Origin: Ruminococcus flavefaciens
GTDB taxonomy: Bacteria; Bacillota; Clostridia; Oscillospirales; Ruminococcaceae
Length of the DNA: 18,686 nt
Direction: 5' to 3'
Assembly (NCBI GenBank): GCA_002309635.1
Contig: DBXO01000051.1
Span: 1-18,686 of the forward strand
Below the pieces are notes generated by a model, which was not told where the DNA came from, did not search any database, and was given only the letters and a program-made list of their open reading frames with translations. Each line of letters starts with the position of its first letter. Position 1 is the first letter of the stretch. Below are positions 5,683 to 13,221 of the stretch, in pieces. The translations under genes were made by a program, and so were the position numbers.

Positions 5683-6192
5683 ATGAAAGAATTCAGTTCA
5701 TGGCATGTTGGTGTGGCAGCTGAAGCATATGCCGCTGGAATTATTGCTCGATACGGATTTAATGTTTCTGTACAATATGGCGCCAATCAACCAGAATATG
5801 ATTTGATTGCTGTATCAGGAGATAAAATACTAAAGATTTCTGTTAAAGGCTCTAAAGATGGGGAATGGGGACTAACTCAAAAATATCTTAAAAATCGCGA
5901 TTATCATAAAGCTGCTGATACATGGTTAGACGCTCATCATAAAAAAACTATCTTCTGTTTAGTACAATTCTCAGGTACTGAACCAAATGAAATGCCAAGA
6001 ATCTATCTTGCTACACCCAAAGAAATAGCAGATAGATTAAAAGAAACAGCGTGTGGACGAGGAGACACAATCCTTTATGAAAAACATATTTGGAGTTCTC
6101 GCGCGTATGCTAAAGGTACTACTGATAACATACCGAAAGAATGGCTGATTTCCTCCGAGAGGCTTAATTATTTATTTGAGAATTATGGATAA
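5683..6192 (+). CDS. Orphan PD-(D/E)XK nuclease-like protein
   Basis: A 169-residue protein with features of the restriction-endonuclease fold: an N-terminal helix with Glu (WHVGVAAEAYAAGIIARYGF, E14), then a beta strand with D40 in PEYDLIAV, and a strand ending in ISVKGS with K55, where Ser53 stands in the usual Glu/Gln position of the (E/Q/S)xK motif. DNA cleavage is therefore possible but unproven, and no partner methylase or target-recognition gene is near. The ATG has no convincing ribosome site, only A-rich DNA, and the frame is open upstream through the tRNA, so the start is less certain. Codon use is unlike the neighbours: all four Gln codons are CAA and Lys is almost always AAA. This, plus its place just after a tRNA, suggests horizontal acquisition. 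Confidence 0.65.
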   Translation: MKEFSSWHVGVAAEAYAAGIIARYGFNVSVQYGANQPEYDLIAVSGDKILKISVKGSKDGEWGLTQKYLKNRDYHKAADTWLDAHHKKTIFCLVQFSGTEPNEMPRIYLATPKEIADRLKETACGRGDTILYEKHIWSSRAYAKGTTDNIPKEWLISSERLNYLFENYG

Positions 6193-6201
6193 CAGTATTA
6201 T

Positions 6202-6227
6202 AGCCGCAGGACTCCCTGCGGCTTTTA
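6202..6227 (+). terminator. Intrinsic terminator of the nuclease-like gene
   Basis: AGCCGCAGG (6202-6210) pairs with CCTGCGGCT (6215-6223), a 9-bp stem with a 4-base loop, followed by TTT and AT-rich DNA. It stands 9 bases after the stop. Read in the opposite direction the hairpin follows asnB but lacks a T run, so it is at best a poor terminator for that operon. Confidence 0.8.
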
Positions 6228-6247
6228 TCATTTATTATTGCGACTGA

Positions 6248-7828
6248 TCACGTTCCGCTCTCGCCGTAGTTTGAAAGGACGCGGGCAGACGGGTCGTTTA
6301 CATTGCATCCTTCCCACTCCTTGTTCGGCATCCAGAAGTCCGCTATCATCTCACTGTTGTTCGGATAGTATTTCTCGAAGATCTCGCGATAAAGAAGGGA
6401 TTCCTTAGTAAATGGCTTGGCGTGAGTGTAGTTCGTACAGCGAAGCTCAAATTCTTCGTCGGAATAATACTTCTCTGCATATTCCTTAAGATAGTCCACC
6501 ATAGAATGACCGACAGCGTCAGAGAAAGCAGCCTTTTCACGATAAAGTATATCATGCGGCAGATAATCCCCTTCAAATGCGTGACGAAGCAGATACTTTC
6601 CCTTGTTGTACTTGTTCAGCTTCATCCCGGGATCGATGGACATTACGTACTTCACAAAATCAAGGTCACCGAAAGGAACCCTCGCTTCAAGGGAATTAAC
6701 GGATATACATCTGTCTGCACGAAGAACATCATACATATGCAGCTCACGGACACGCTTGACCGACTCTGCCTGAAATGCCTCGGCAGATGGAGCAAAATCC
6801 GTGTACTTATATCCGAAAAGCTCGTCAGATATCTCTCCTGTAAGAAGCACACGGATGTCTGTCTGCTCATGTATTCCCTTACACAGCAGATACATTCCCA
6901 TACTTGCACGGATAGTTGTGATATCGTAGGTTCCGAGAAGGTGTATAACATCTTCGAGCGAATTAATAACATCATCGCTGGTCATAATTATCTCAGTATG
7001 TTCACTGCCGATGTAATCAGCTACCTGCTTGGCGTATTTGAGATCGATTGCGTCGGTGTTCATACCTATTGCAAATGTACGGATCGGCCTGTCGCTCTCA
7101 CGCTGCGCAATAGCGCATACAAGTGACGAATCAAGTCCTCCTGAAAGAAGGAAACCAACCTTCGCATCGGCATCGAGTCGCTTTTTAACTCCTGCAATAA
7201 GCTTGTCATGGATATTGCTGCAAACTGTTTCGATATCATCGTGAACGACCTTTTCAACTGCGGTAATATCGCAGTAGCAATGAAATTTGCCATCCTTATA
7301 ATAATGGCCTGGCGGAAATGGCATTATCTTTTCACAAAACTTAACAAGGTTCTTCGGCTCGCTTGCAAAAGCTATTGTTCCATCATCAGAATAGCCATAA
7401 TATAGCGGACGTATTCCTATCGGGTCACGTGCAGCTATGAACTTACGTTCCGTACTATCATAAATAACGCAGGCAAATTCCGCATCAAGCATGGCAAACA
7501 TATCTGTGCCGTACTCCCTGTACAATGGCAGTATTATCTCACAGTCGCTGTCGCTTCTGAAAACATAACCCATTTTTATAAGCTTGTCACGGAGAGGACG
7601 GAAGCCGTACAGCTCGCCGTTGCAGACCGCAAAATCTCCGTCAAGCTCAAAGGGCTGCATTCCCTCGGGGGTAAGTCCCATTATTGATAACCTTTGAAAT
7701 CCGAGAAGGCCGTCAGGCACTCTTACTATCCTCTGATCATCGGGACCGCGTGAAACTGTCGCTTTCAGTCCCTCCATGATCTTTCCTGTACCGCCGCTGA
7801 CACCGCAGTACGCCATTATCGTACACAT
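6248..7828 (-). CDS. asnB: Asparagine synthetase (glutamine-hydrolysing)
   Basis: AsnB converts aspartate, glutamine and ATP to asparagine, glutamate and AMP in the cytoplasm. The 526-residue chain has the Ntn-type glutaminase domain with Cys2 as nucleophile (MCTIMAYCG, then RGPDDQ and VCNGELYG), and the synthetase domain with the ATP-pyrophosphatase loop SGGLDSS at residues 229-235 and LLTGEISDELFGYK. GGAGG lies 7 bases before the ATG, which also puts Cys at position 2. It is the last gene of the nitrogen cluster, 119 bases after the GNAT gene. That gap contains only a poor promoter-like TATTAT without a matching -35 and GC-rich imperfect hairpins, so co-transcription with the upstream genes is likely but not certain. 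Confidence 0.95.
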   Translation of the reverse strand: MCTIMAYCGVSGGTGKIMEGLKATVSRGPDDQRIVRVPDGLLGFQRLSIMGLTPEGMQPFELDGDFAVCNGELYGFRPLRDKLIKMGYVFRSDSDCEIILPLYREYGTDMFAMLDAEFACVIYDSTERKFIAARDPIGIRPLYYGYSDDGTIAFASEPKNLVKFCEKIMPFPPGHYYKDGKFHCYCDITAVEKVVHDDIETVCSNIHDKLIAGVKKRLDADAKVGFLLSGGLDSSLVCAIAQRESDRPIRTFAIGMNTDAIDLKYAKQVADYIGSEHTEIIMTSDDVINSLEDVIHLLGTYDITTIRASMGMYLLCKGIHEQTDIRVLLTGEISDELFGYKYTDFAPSAEAFQAESVKRVRELHMYDVLRADRCISVNSLEARVPFGDLDFVKYVMSIDPGMKLNKYNKGKYLLRHAFEGDYLPHDILYREKAAFSDAVGHSMVDYLKEYAEKYYSDEEFELRCTNYTHAKPFTKESLLYREIFEKYYPNNSEMIADFWMPNKEWEGCNVNDPSARVLSNYGESGT

Positions 7829-7947
7829 TTCTATTCCTCCAGTTCAGCCCTTAGCCTCCGGCCAAAAACCGTAAGCCCTTCAGGCCCGAATTATTGATAT
7901 AATAAACCATACAGCGCCATTGATGTACGGCTTTGAACAGATTGCTC

Positions 7948-8412
7948 TCAGGCAAGGTCTTTTGCAAAGCAGACCGCTCCTTCGAGCTTGTCATAAGGCG
8001 GATAATTATCTATCGGATAATATCCGCGATTTTTATATAAGCTTACCGCTGCATACATTTTCTCTCTTGTTTGCAGTATTGTTCTTTTAAAGCCGCTTTG
8101 AACGGCTTTTTCTTCTATCAAGTCCATAATTTTCGAGGCTATATGCTTTCCTCGGTATCCGGGCTCCACCCAAACAAGCTTGACTTCTGCGTCACCGTCC
8201 GGGTATCTTTTCAGCCCCGCACATGCAATTGCCACGCAACTGACATAGGCGACAAGCACATCGTGAATGCTTTCTGAAAGGTTATACAGGACGAATCCGT
8301 TCCTGTTGCGAAGACCGCCGGCAATATCATTATAGTATTCCTCGGTTATTTTATAAAACAGCCTGAGATCAGCATTATCAGCGTCTGTCCATTTATATGT
8401 GACCAGATCCAT
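7948..8412 (-). CDS. GNAT family N-acetyltransferase
   Basis: A 154-residue acetyltransferase. The acetyl-CoA binding region is at about residues 76-96 (VKLVWVEPGYRGKHIASKIM), and the C-terminal part has the usual SLYKNRGYYPI motif. Substrate is unknown. The ATG at 8412-8410 is chosen because AGGTG lies 6 bases upstream; the GTG 9 bases earlier overlaps the purF stop and has no ribosome site. It begins 5 bases after purF, so translation is probably coupled. Its role in a nitrogen cluster (acetylation of an amino acid, amine or protein) cannot be told from sequence. Confidence 0.85.
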   Translation of the reverse strand: MDLVTYKWTDADNADLRLFYKITEEYYNDIAGGLRNRNGFVLYNLSESIHDVLVAYVSCVAIACAGLKRYPDGDAEVKLVWVEPGYRGKHIASKIMDLIEEKAVQSGFKRTILQTREKMYAAVSLYKNRGYYPIDNYPPYDKLEGAVCFAKDLA

Positions 8413-8417
8413 ACATG

Positions 8418-9839
8418 TCACCTGTGTATTTTTTCATCAAATTTGTTCTTATATCCTGCACCGGTTATATCTACGGGATAATCTCCGGTAAAGCAGCCAT
8501 TGCAGCATCCGAACCTGTTATCCACAAGCTCGCCGAGGCATTCCACAGGCAGATAACCGAGGCTGTCGGCTCCGATATACTTCGCTATCTCTTCCGTGGA
8601 GCGGCACTTTCCGGCAATGAGATTTTCCTCGGAATCAATATCAGTACCGAAGTAACATGAGTGAACAAAAGGCGGTGACGAGATACGGACGTGTACCTCC
8701 TCTGCGCCTGCATCACGAAGAAGACGAACGATACGTGCGCTTGTTGTTCCACGTACTATCGAGTCGTCTATCATTATCACCCGCTTGCCGTGAACGCTCT
8801 CGCGTACAGCGTTGAGCTTAATCTTCACTGCGTTTTCGCGCTGATTCTGATCCGGCTGGATAAAGCTTCTTCCGATATATTTATTCTTGATGAAGCCGAT
8901 ACCGTATGGTATGCCGCTTGCGTTTGCATAGCCAAGAGCCGCGTCAAGGCCCGAATCGGGAACTCCTATTACTATATCCGCCTCAACAGGACAGTACTTT
9001 GCAAGGAGCTCTCCTGCTTTAAGCCGTGCATGGTGGACGGAAACTCCCTCAATGACGGAGTCGGGTCGTGCAAAGTAGATATACTCAAAAATACAGATAT
9101 GCTTCCTGCTTCCGCAGTTGGTGGTTATTGAGCGCAGTCCGTCTTTATCTATGACCACTATCTCCCCCGCTTCAACATCACGTATGAACTCCGCACCAAC
9201 TGTTTCGAGAGCACATGACTCAGAAGCAACTACATATGCGCCGTCGTGAGTTTTTCCTATACACAACGGACGGAAACCGTTCGGGTCGCGGAATGCGACA
9301 AGCTTTGTAGCCGTCATAAGAATACATGAGTATGCTCCCTTGATGAACGGCATCGCCCTTTCCACAGCCTGCTCCGTTGAGCTGCTTGTAAGTCTCTCCC
9401 GTACAATAGAATATGCTATCGCCTCAGTGTCTGAGGTGCCGTGGAATATTGCTCCCGACATCTCAAAGGAACGGCGCAGTTCCGCCGCGTTGACAAGGTT
9501 GCCGTTGTGGACGAGAGCCATATTGCCCTTTATGTGACGTATAACAAGGGGCTGGATATTGTTGTGATTATGACCGCCCGTTGTTGAATAGCGGACATGT
9601 CCCACAGCCATATTTCCACTGCCAAGCTTATCAAGCTCCTCACGTGTAAAGACCTCGGAGACAAGCCCGTCCGCCCGCTTGTGACGGAAAATCCCGTCGT
9701 CACAGACCGTTATGCCGCAGCTCTCCTGCCCTCTGTGCTGAAGAGCATAAAGGCCGAAATAAACCGAGGCAGCGACATTTGCTGTCCTATTCTCAAAAAT
9801 GCCGAAAACTCCGCATTCTTCGTGTATCGTGTCAAACAT
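8418..9839 (-). CDS. purF: Amidophosphoribosyltransferase
   Basis: PurF makes phosphoribosylamine from PRPP and glutamine, the first step of purine synthesis. The 473-residue protein has an 8-residue propeptide before the Ntn nucleophile Cys9 (HEECGVFGIF), GHVRYSTTGG, LVHNGNLVN and TSDTEAIA in the glutaminase domain, and the PRPP loop VIMIDDSIVRGTT at about 354-366. Cysteines C249, C395, C445/446 and C449 match the pattern of the [4Fe-4S] ligands in the Bacillus-type enzyme, which makes it oxygen sensitive. GAGGTG precedes the ATG; the gap after the ANTAR gene is 9 bases. Its location here, away from other purine genes in view, ties it to nitrogen control. A second purF elsewhere in the genome cannot be excluded. 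Confidence 0.96.
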   Translation of the reverse strand: MFDTIHEECGVFGIFENRTANVAASVYFGLYALQHRGQESCGITVCDDGIFRHKRADGLVSEVFTREELDKLGSGNMAVGHVRYSTTGGHNHNNIQPLVIRHIKGNMALVHNGNLVNAAELRRSFEMSGAIFHGTSDTEAIAYSIVRERLTSSSTEQAVERAMPFIKGAYSCILMTATKLVAFRDPNGFRPLCIGKTHDGAYVVASESCALETVGAEFIRDVEAGEIVVIDKDGLRSITTNCGSRKHICIFEYIYFARPDSVIEGVSVHHARLKAGELLAKYCPVEADIVIGVPDSGLDAALGYANASGIPYGIGFIKNKYIGRSFIQPDQNQRENAVKIKLNAVRESVHGKRVIMIDDSIVRGTTSARIVRLLRDAGAEEVHVRISSPPFVHSCYFGTDIDSEENLIAGKCRSTEEIAKYIGADSLGYLPVECLGELVDNRFGCCNGCFTGDYPVDITGAGYKNKFDEKIHR

Positions 9840-9848
9840 TTCGCACCT

Positions 9849-10430
9849 CTACAGATACTGCTCGCTGAGCTTGTCGATCACGGCAAGAGCGGCGATACTC
9901 TTCTTTTTCCGCTTGTTCATAGCATACTGCTCGATATAGGCATGCGCCTCGCTCTCGGTCATGCCCTTGTACTCCATAAGCATAAACTTTGCCTTGTCAA
10001 TGGTCTGTATCTCATTTATCTTTTCTTCAAGGCGGGCGTTACGGAGATAAAGCTCGGCAGAACGGCTGACCGCGATGTCCACAGTCCTTACTATCTGATA
10101 CAGCACCGTCTTACTGAATGGCTTGCCTACTATGATGACTCCTGCTTTTTCAGCACGTTCACTTATCTTTTCGGCGGCCTCAGCCTTTATAAGCAATATG
10201 CAGTTTGCCGTAGTATTCTCAGTTACATATTCAGCAAATTCAACTCCCGATTCATCCATAAGAGGCGAGTTTATCATTACAAGCTCTGTGAGCATATCAG
10301 AGTCAAGATGTACTTTCGCCTGATATGCCGACTCAACTATGGTCGGGCTGCACTTGAACGATCCGCGTAGAAAATCTATGAGAGCTTCAGAGGCATTCTT
10401 ATTACTTGAAACTACAAGGATCCTTTCCAA
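9849..10430 (-). CDS. ANTAR-domain transcription antiterminator with degenerate receiver (NitR-like)
   Basis: A 193-residue regulator. Residues 1-120 have a receiver-like fold, but the acidic pair is replaced (ILVVSSNKN), and Asn54 stands at the phospho-acceptor site (ELVMINSPLMDESG). Lys103 in VGKPF is kept. A short coiled linker (about 122-143) leads to the ANTAR domain (about 134-193; EIQTIDKAKFMLMEYKG, MTESEAHAYIEQYAM), which binds paired hexaloop hairpins in RNA and prevents termination. A glnA-linked ANTAR antiterminator, NitR, is known in solventogenic clostridia. The start is a TTG (10430-10428) with AAGGAGG 6 bases upstream; that ribosome site runs into the glnA-like stop codon, implying coupled translation. 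Its likely targets are the gltB and amt leaders in this window. Confidence 0.88.
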   Translation of the reverse strand: MERILVVSSNKNASEALIDFLRGSFKCSPTIVESAYQAKVHLDSDMLTELVMINSPLMDESGVEFAEYVTENTTANCILLIKAEAAEKISERAEKAGVIIVGKPFSKTVLYQIVRTVDIAVSRSAELYLRNARLEEKINEIQTIDKAKFMLMEYKGMTESEAHAYIEQYAMNKRKKKSIAALAVIDKLSEQYL

Positions 10431-10441
10431 ATTGAACCTCC

Positions 10442-11719
10442 TTACAGCGAGCTGAAATACTTCTTGTCCTCGAATGATTCCTTATCATATGCTGAGCTGT
10501 ATTCCTTCCACTCCTCACGGCTCCGGCGTATGAGGACTTCGAGGATATTACCGGGTATATACTTTTTCAGGAACTCTGACTTTTCTGCGATATCTGCCGC
10601 AGCCTCAATGTTTGCAGGCAGACTCTCAGTACCCTTGTTTTTTTCAGGAAGTACAGTACCTGCTGTTATGCCATCAAGTGCGGAATATATCATAAGTCCG
10701 AGTACAAGATACGGATCGCACACGCAGTCTGCCGCTCTAAGCTCAACGGAAGTATCTTCGCTGTCAGGCGACATGCGTATCAGCTGCGAGCCCTCCTCGT
10801 CAGACCATATTATATCGCGCGGAGCTGTGAACTCCCCAAGTCTTGCATAGGAATTTACAGTTGAATTTGCAAGCAGGGTAAATTCACGGATATGCTCCAT
10901 TATTCCTGCGGCGGCGCTCTTTACTATGTCTCCGCACTCAGAGCCCCGCTCCTCAAGGAAATCGCTGTCAGGAAAAACCGTAAAGCTGATATGCATACCG
11001 TTTCCGCAGTCGTTTCGCAGGGGCTTGGGCATGAAGCTTGCGTGGACTCCGTGTGTTTCAGCTACTGATTTTACAGCGGATTTGAAACTCAGGAACGTAT
11101 CAGCCGCTTTCAGGGCAGAAGACGAATTGAAATCTATCTCATGCTGTCCGCAGCCGCTCTCATGCCGTGAAGAAACGGGCTGGATACCCATCTGTTCAAG
11201 GGTAAGACAAACGTCGCGCCGGATATTCTCGCCCTTATCGTCGGGAGCAGTGTCGCAGTAGCCCGCATAGTCGTGAGGAATTTTTGTCGGAAGACCGTTG
11301 TCGTCAAGACGGAACAGAGTGAACTCGCATGATGTACCGAAACGGAAGCAATAACCTGCTGCAACAGCCGCTTTCATGGCCTTTTTGAGGAAATAACGGC
11401 TGTCGCCCTCGAAAGGAGTACCGTCCTTATAACGGATATAGCAGAACATACGGATAACTCTGCCCTGCTGAGGTCTCCATGGCAGAACAGTCATGGTCTG
11501 TGCATCGGGGAAAAGAAACAGATCCTTGCCATTTGCTGCTTCAAAGCCCGAAATCTTCTTGGCGGCAATACGAACACCGCGCTCGAAGGTAACAGCAAGC
11601 TCTGATGAAAGAATTGATATATTTTTCAGCCTGCCGTGCAGGTCACAGAACGTCAGCTTGACGAACTTGACGTCATTTTCTTCAATATACTGCAAGATCT
11701 CATTTTCTGTATAAATCAT
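10442..11719 (-). CDS. Glutamine synthetase type I homologue lacking several active-site residues
   Basis: A 425-residue GSI-fold protein: beta-grasp domain (LTFCDLHGRLKNISI), CEFTLF with E132, HESGCGQHEIDF with E187 and E194, GNGMHISF with H243, NSYARL with R293, and ELR with E326 and R328. By recollection of clostridial enzymes, several nearly invariant sites differ. The first Glu of the E-x-E metal motif is Ser130. The flap Glu that helps deprotonate ammonium is Thr298 (GEFTAP instead of GEFEAP). The Asn-Arg of the NRSQLIRIP loop is Glu-Gly (DEEGSQLIRMS). The Arg before MELRSPD is Ser. It may be inactive, altered in substrate, or a sensor. GGAGG precedes the ATG; it lies 11 bases after gltD. 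Confidence 0.85.
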   Translation of the reverse strand: MIYTENEILQYIEENDVKFVKLTFCDLHGRLKNISILSSELAVTFERGVRIAAKKISGFEAANGKDLFLFPDAQTMTVLPWRPQQGRVIRMFCYIRYKDGTPFEGDSRYFLKKAMKAAVAAGYCFRFGTSCEFTLFRLDDNGLPTKIPHDYAGYCDTAPDDKGENIRRDVCLTLEQMGIQPVSSRHESGCGQHEIDFNSSSALKAADTFLSFKSAVKSVAETHGVHASFMPKPLRNDCGNGMHISFTVFPDSDFLEERGSECGDIVKSAAAGIMEHIREFTLLANSTVNSYARLGEFTAPRDIIWSDEEGSQLIRMSPDSEDTSVELRAADCVCDPYLVLGLMIYSALDGITAGTVLPEKNKGTESLPANIEAAADIAEKSEFLKKYIPGNILEVLIRRSREEWKEYSSAYDKESFEDKKYFSSL

Positions 11720-11730
11720 TTTATCCTCCG

Positions 11731-13218
11731 TTATTTCAAATTCGTGTAGCCCATAAGATATTCGTCAACCTCCGCTGCGGCATCTCTGCCTTCGCGTATA
11801 GCGCGTACCACAAGTGACTGGCCGATGTGCATATCGCCTGCGGTGAATACCTTTTCAATACTGGTCTTGTGTAAGCCCTGAGCAGTTTTCACATTGGTGC
11901 GCCCGTCAAGCTCAACTCCGAAAGCCTCGGCAATATATCCCTGACAGCCGAGAAATCCAGCCGCTATAAGGCAAAGCTCGCACGGAAGTATCTCCTCGCT
12001 TCCCTCTATCTCCTTCGGTACCTTTCTGCCGCTTGCAGGGTCAGCGACAAATTCAAGCTTTACTGTTTTAACAGCAGATAATGCACCCTTTTCATCCTTG
12101 ATGAACTCCTTGACAGTTGTGCAGTAGATACGCGGGTCGTGACCGAATACAGCGATAGCCTCCTCCTGACCGTAGTCTGTCTTGCAGACGCGTGGCCACT
12201 GGGGGAACGGATTGTTTTCAGCTCTTTCGTCAGGGAGCTTAGGCATCATTTCAAGCTGAGTCACGGACTTGCAGCCGTGGCGGACCGAAGTGCCGACACA
12301 GTCGTTGCCTGTGTCGCCGCCTCCGATGATAACAACATTTTTGCCCTCAGCCGAGATGAACTGTCCGTCTTTAAGCTCTGAATCGAGCAAACTTTTCGTT
12401 GTAGCCTTAAGGAAGTCAACTGCGAAGTATATACCTTCCGCATCACGTCCCTCAGCTTTTATATCACGCGGATTTGACGAACCGCATGCGAGTACAACAG
12501 CGTCGAAGCTGTTCATTATCTCCTGTGCGGAAACATTTTCACCCACATTTGAATTCACCTTGAACTCCACGCCCTCAGCCTTCATGAGCTCTGTGCGGCG
12601 TCCGATGATATGCTTTTCCAGCTTCATATTCGGTATGCCGTACATTAAAAGTCCGCCTATCCGATCTGAGCGCTCGAATACTGTAACATTATGACCGCGC
12701 CTGTTCAGTGTGTCAGCAGCGGCAAGTCCTGAAGGACCCGAACCGATGACAGCAACACGCTTGCCGCTTCTTACAGCAGGCGTCTGCGGTGTGATAATGC
12801 CGCTGCTGAAACCGTACTCAATAATCGAGTTCTCATTCTCCCTGACTGTAACGGGACTGTCGTAAACTCCGCAGATACATGCCTTTTCGCAGAGTGCGGG
12901 ACATACTCTCGACGTGAACTCGGGAAAGTTATTGGTCATTAGCAAACGGCTCAGCGCCTGTTCCTTCTGTCCGTGATAGATGAGGTCGTTCCACTCGGGA
13001 ATGAGATTATTCAGCGGGCAGCCCGACACCATTCCGCAGAGCATTTTTCCGTTCTGACAAAACGGAACTCCGCAGTCCATACAGCGTGAAGCCTGTTCTC
13101 TGCGCTTATCTTCGCTGAGCGGAACATGGAACTCATTAAAGTCCTTTATTCTTTCAAGCGGCTCCTTTGCAGCTGTTTCAGTCCTTGTGAATTCAAGGAA
13201 TCCTGTTGCTTTTCCCAT
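11731..13218 (-). CDS. gltD: Glutamate synthase (NADPH) small subunit
   Basis: The beta subunit of GOGAT feeds electrons from NADPH through FAD and Fe-S clusters to the large subunit. The 495-residue chain begins with the cysteine-rich N-terminus for two [4Fe-4S] clusters (CMDCGVPFC at 46-54, C61, C67, then C106, C110, C114, C116). Next come the FAD site VAVIGSGPSGLAAADTL near 155-171, ERSDRIGGLLMYGIPNMKLE, the NADPH site VVIIGGGDTGNDC, and the C-terminal FTAGDMHIGQSLVVRAI. AGGAGG lies 8 bases before the ATG, and only 3 bases separate it from the gltB stop codon, so the subunits are translated together. Confidence 0.97.
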   Translation of the reverse strand: MGKATGFLEFTRTETAAKEPLERIKDFNEFHVPLSEDKRREQASRCMDCGVPFCQNGKMLCGMVSGCPLNNLIPEWNDLIYHGQKEQALSRLLMTNNFPEFTSRVCPALCEKACICGVYDSPVTVRENENSIIEYGFSSGIITPQTPAVRSGKRVAVIGSGPSGLAAADTLNRRGHNVTVFERSDRIGGLLMYGIPNMKLEKHIIGRRTELMKAEGVEFKVNSNVGENVSAQEIMNSFDAVVLACGSSNPRDIKAEGRDAEGIYFAVDFLKATTKSLLDSELKDGQFISAEGKNVVIIGGGDTGNDCVGTSVRHGCKSVTQLEMMPKLPDERAENNPFPQWPRVCKTDYGQEEAIAVFGHDPRIYCTTVKEFIKDEKGALSAVKTVKLEFVADPASGRKVPKEIEGSEEILPCELCLIAAGFLGCQGYIAEAFGVELDGRTNVKTAQGLHKTSIEKVFTAGDMHIGQSLVVRAIREGRDAAAEVDEYLMGYTNLK

Positions 13219-13221
13219 GGC

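Noticed and set aside
5587..6250. Phage or island attachment site using the tRNA-Leu 3' end
   Set aside because: No copy of the tRNA 3' sequence was found downstream of the nuclease-like gene and no integrase is present, so insertion at the tRNA is only suggested by composition.
6422..7126. A 234-codon plus-strand frame inside asnB
   Set aside because: Antisense to a clear asnB with all expected motifs; composition is not protein-like.
7829..7947. A further ANTAR-type switch ahead of asnB
   Set aside because: AAGGGC occurs twice in the leader, but no stable stem closes it as an A1/G4 hexaloop and no T-tailed terminator hairpin is convincing.
9597..10370. A 257-codon plus-strand frame opposite purF and the ANTAR gene
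   Set aside because: It is antisense to two well-recognised genes, shows no family resemblance and has no suitable ribosome site; it is a by-product of their codon use.
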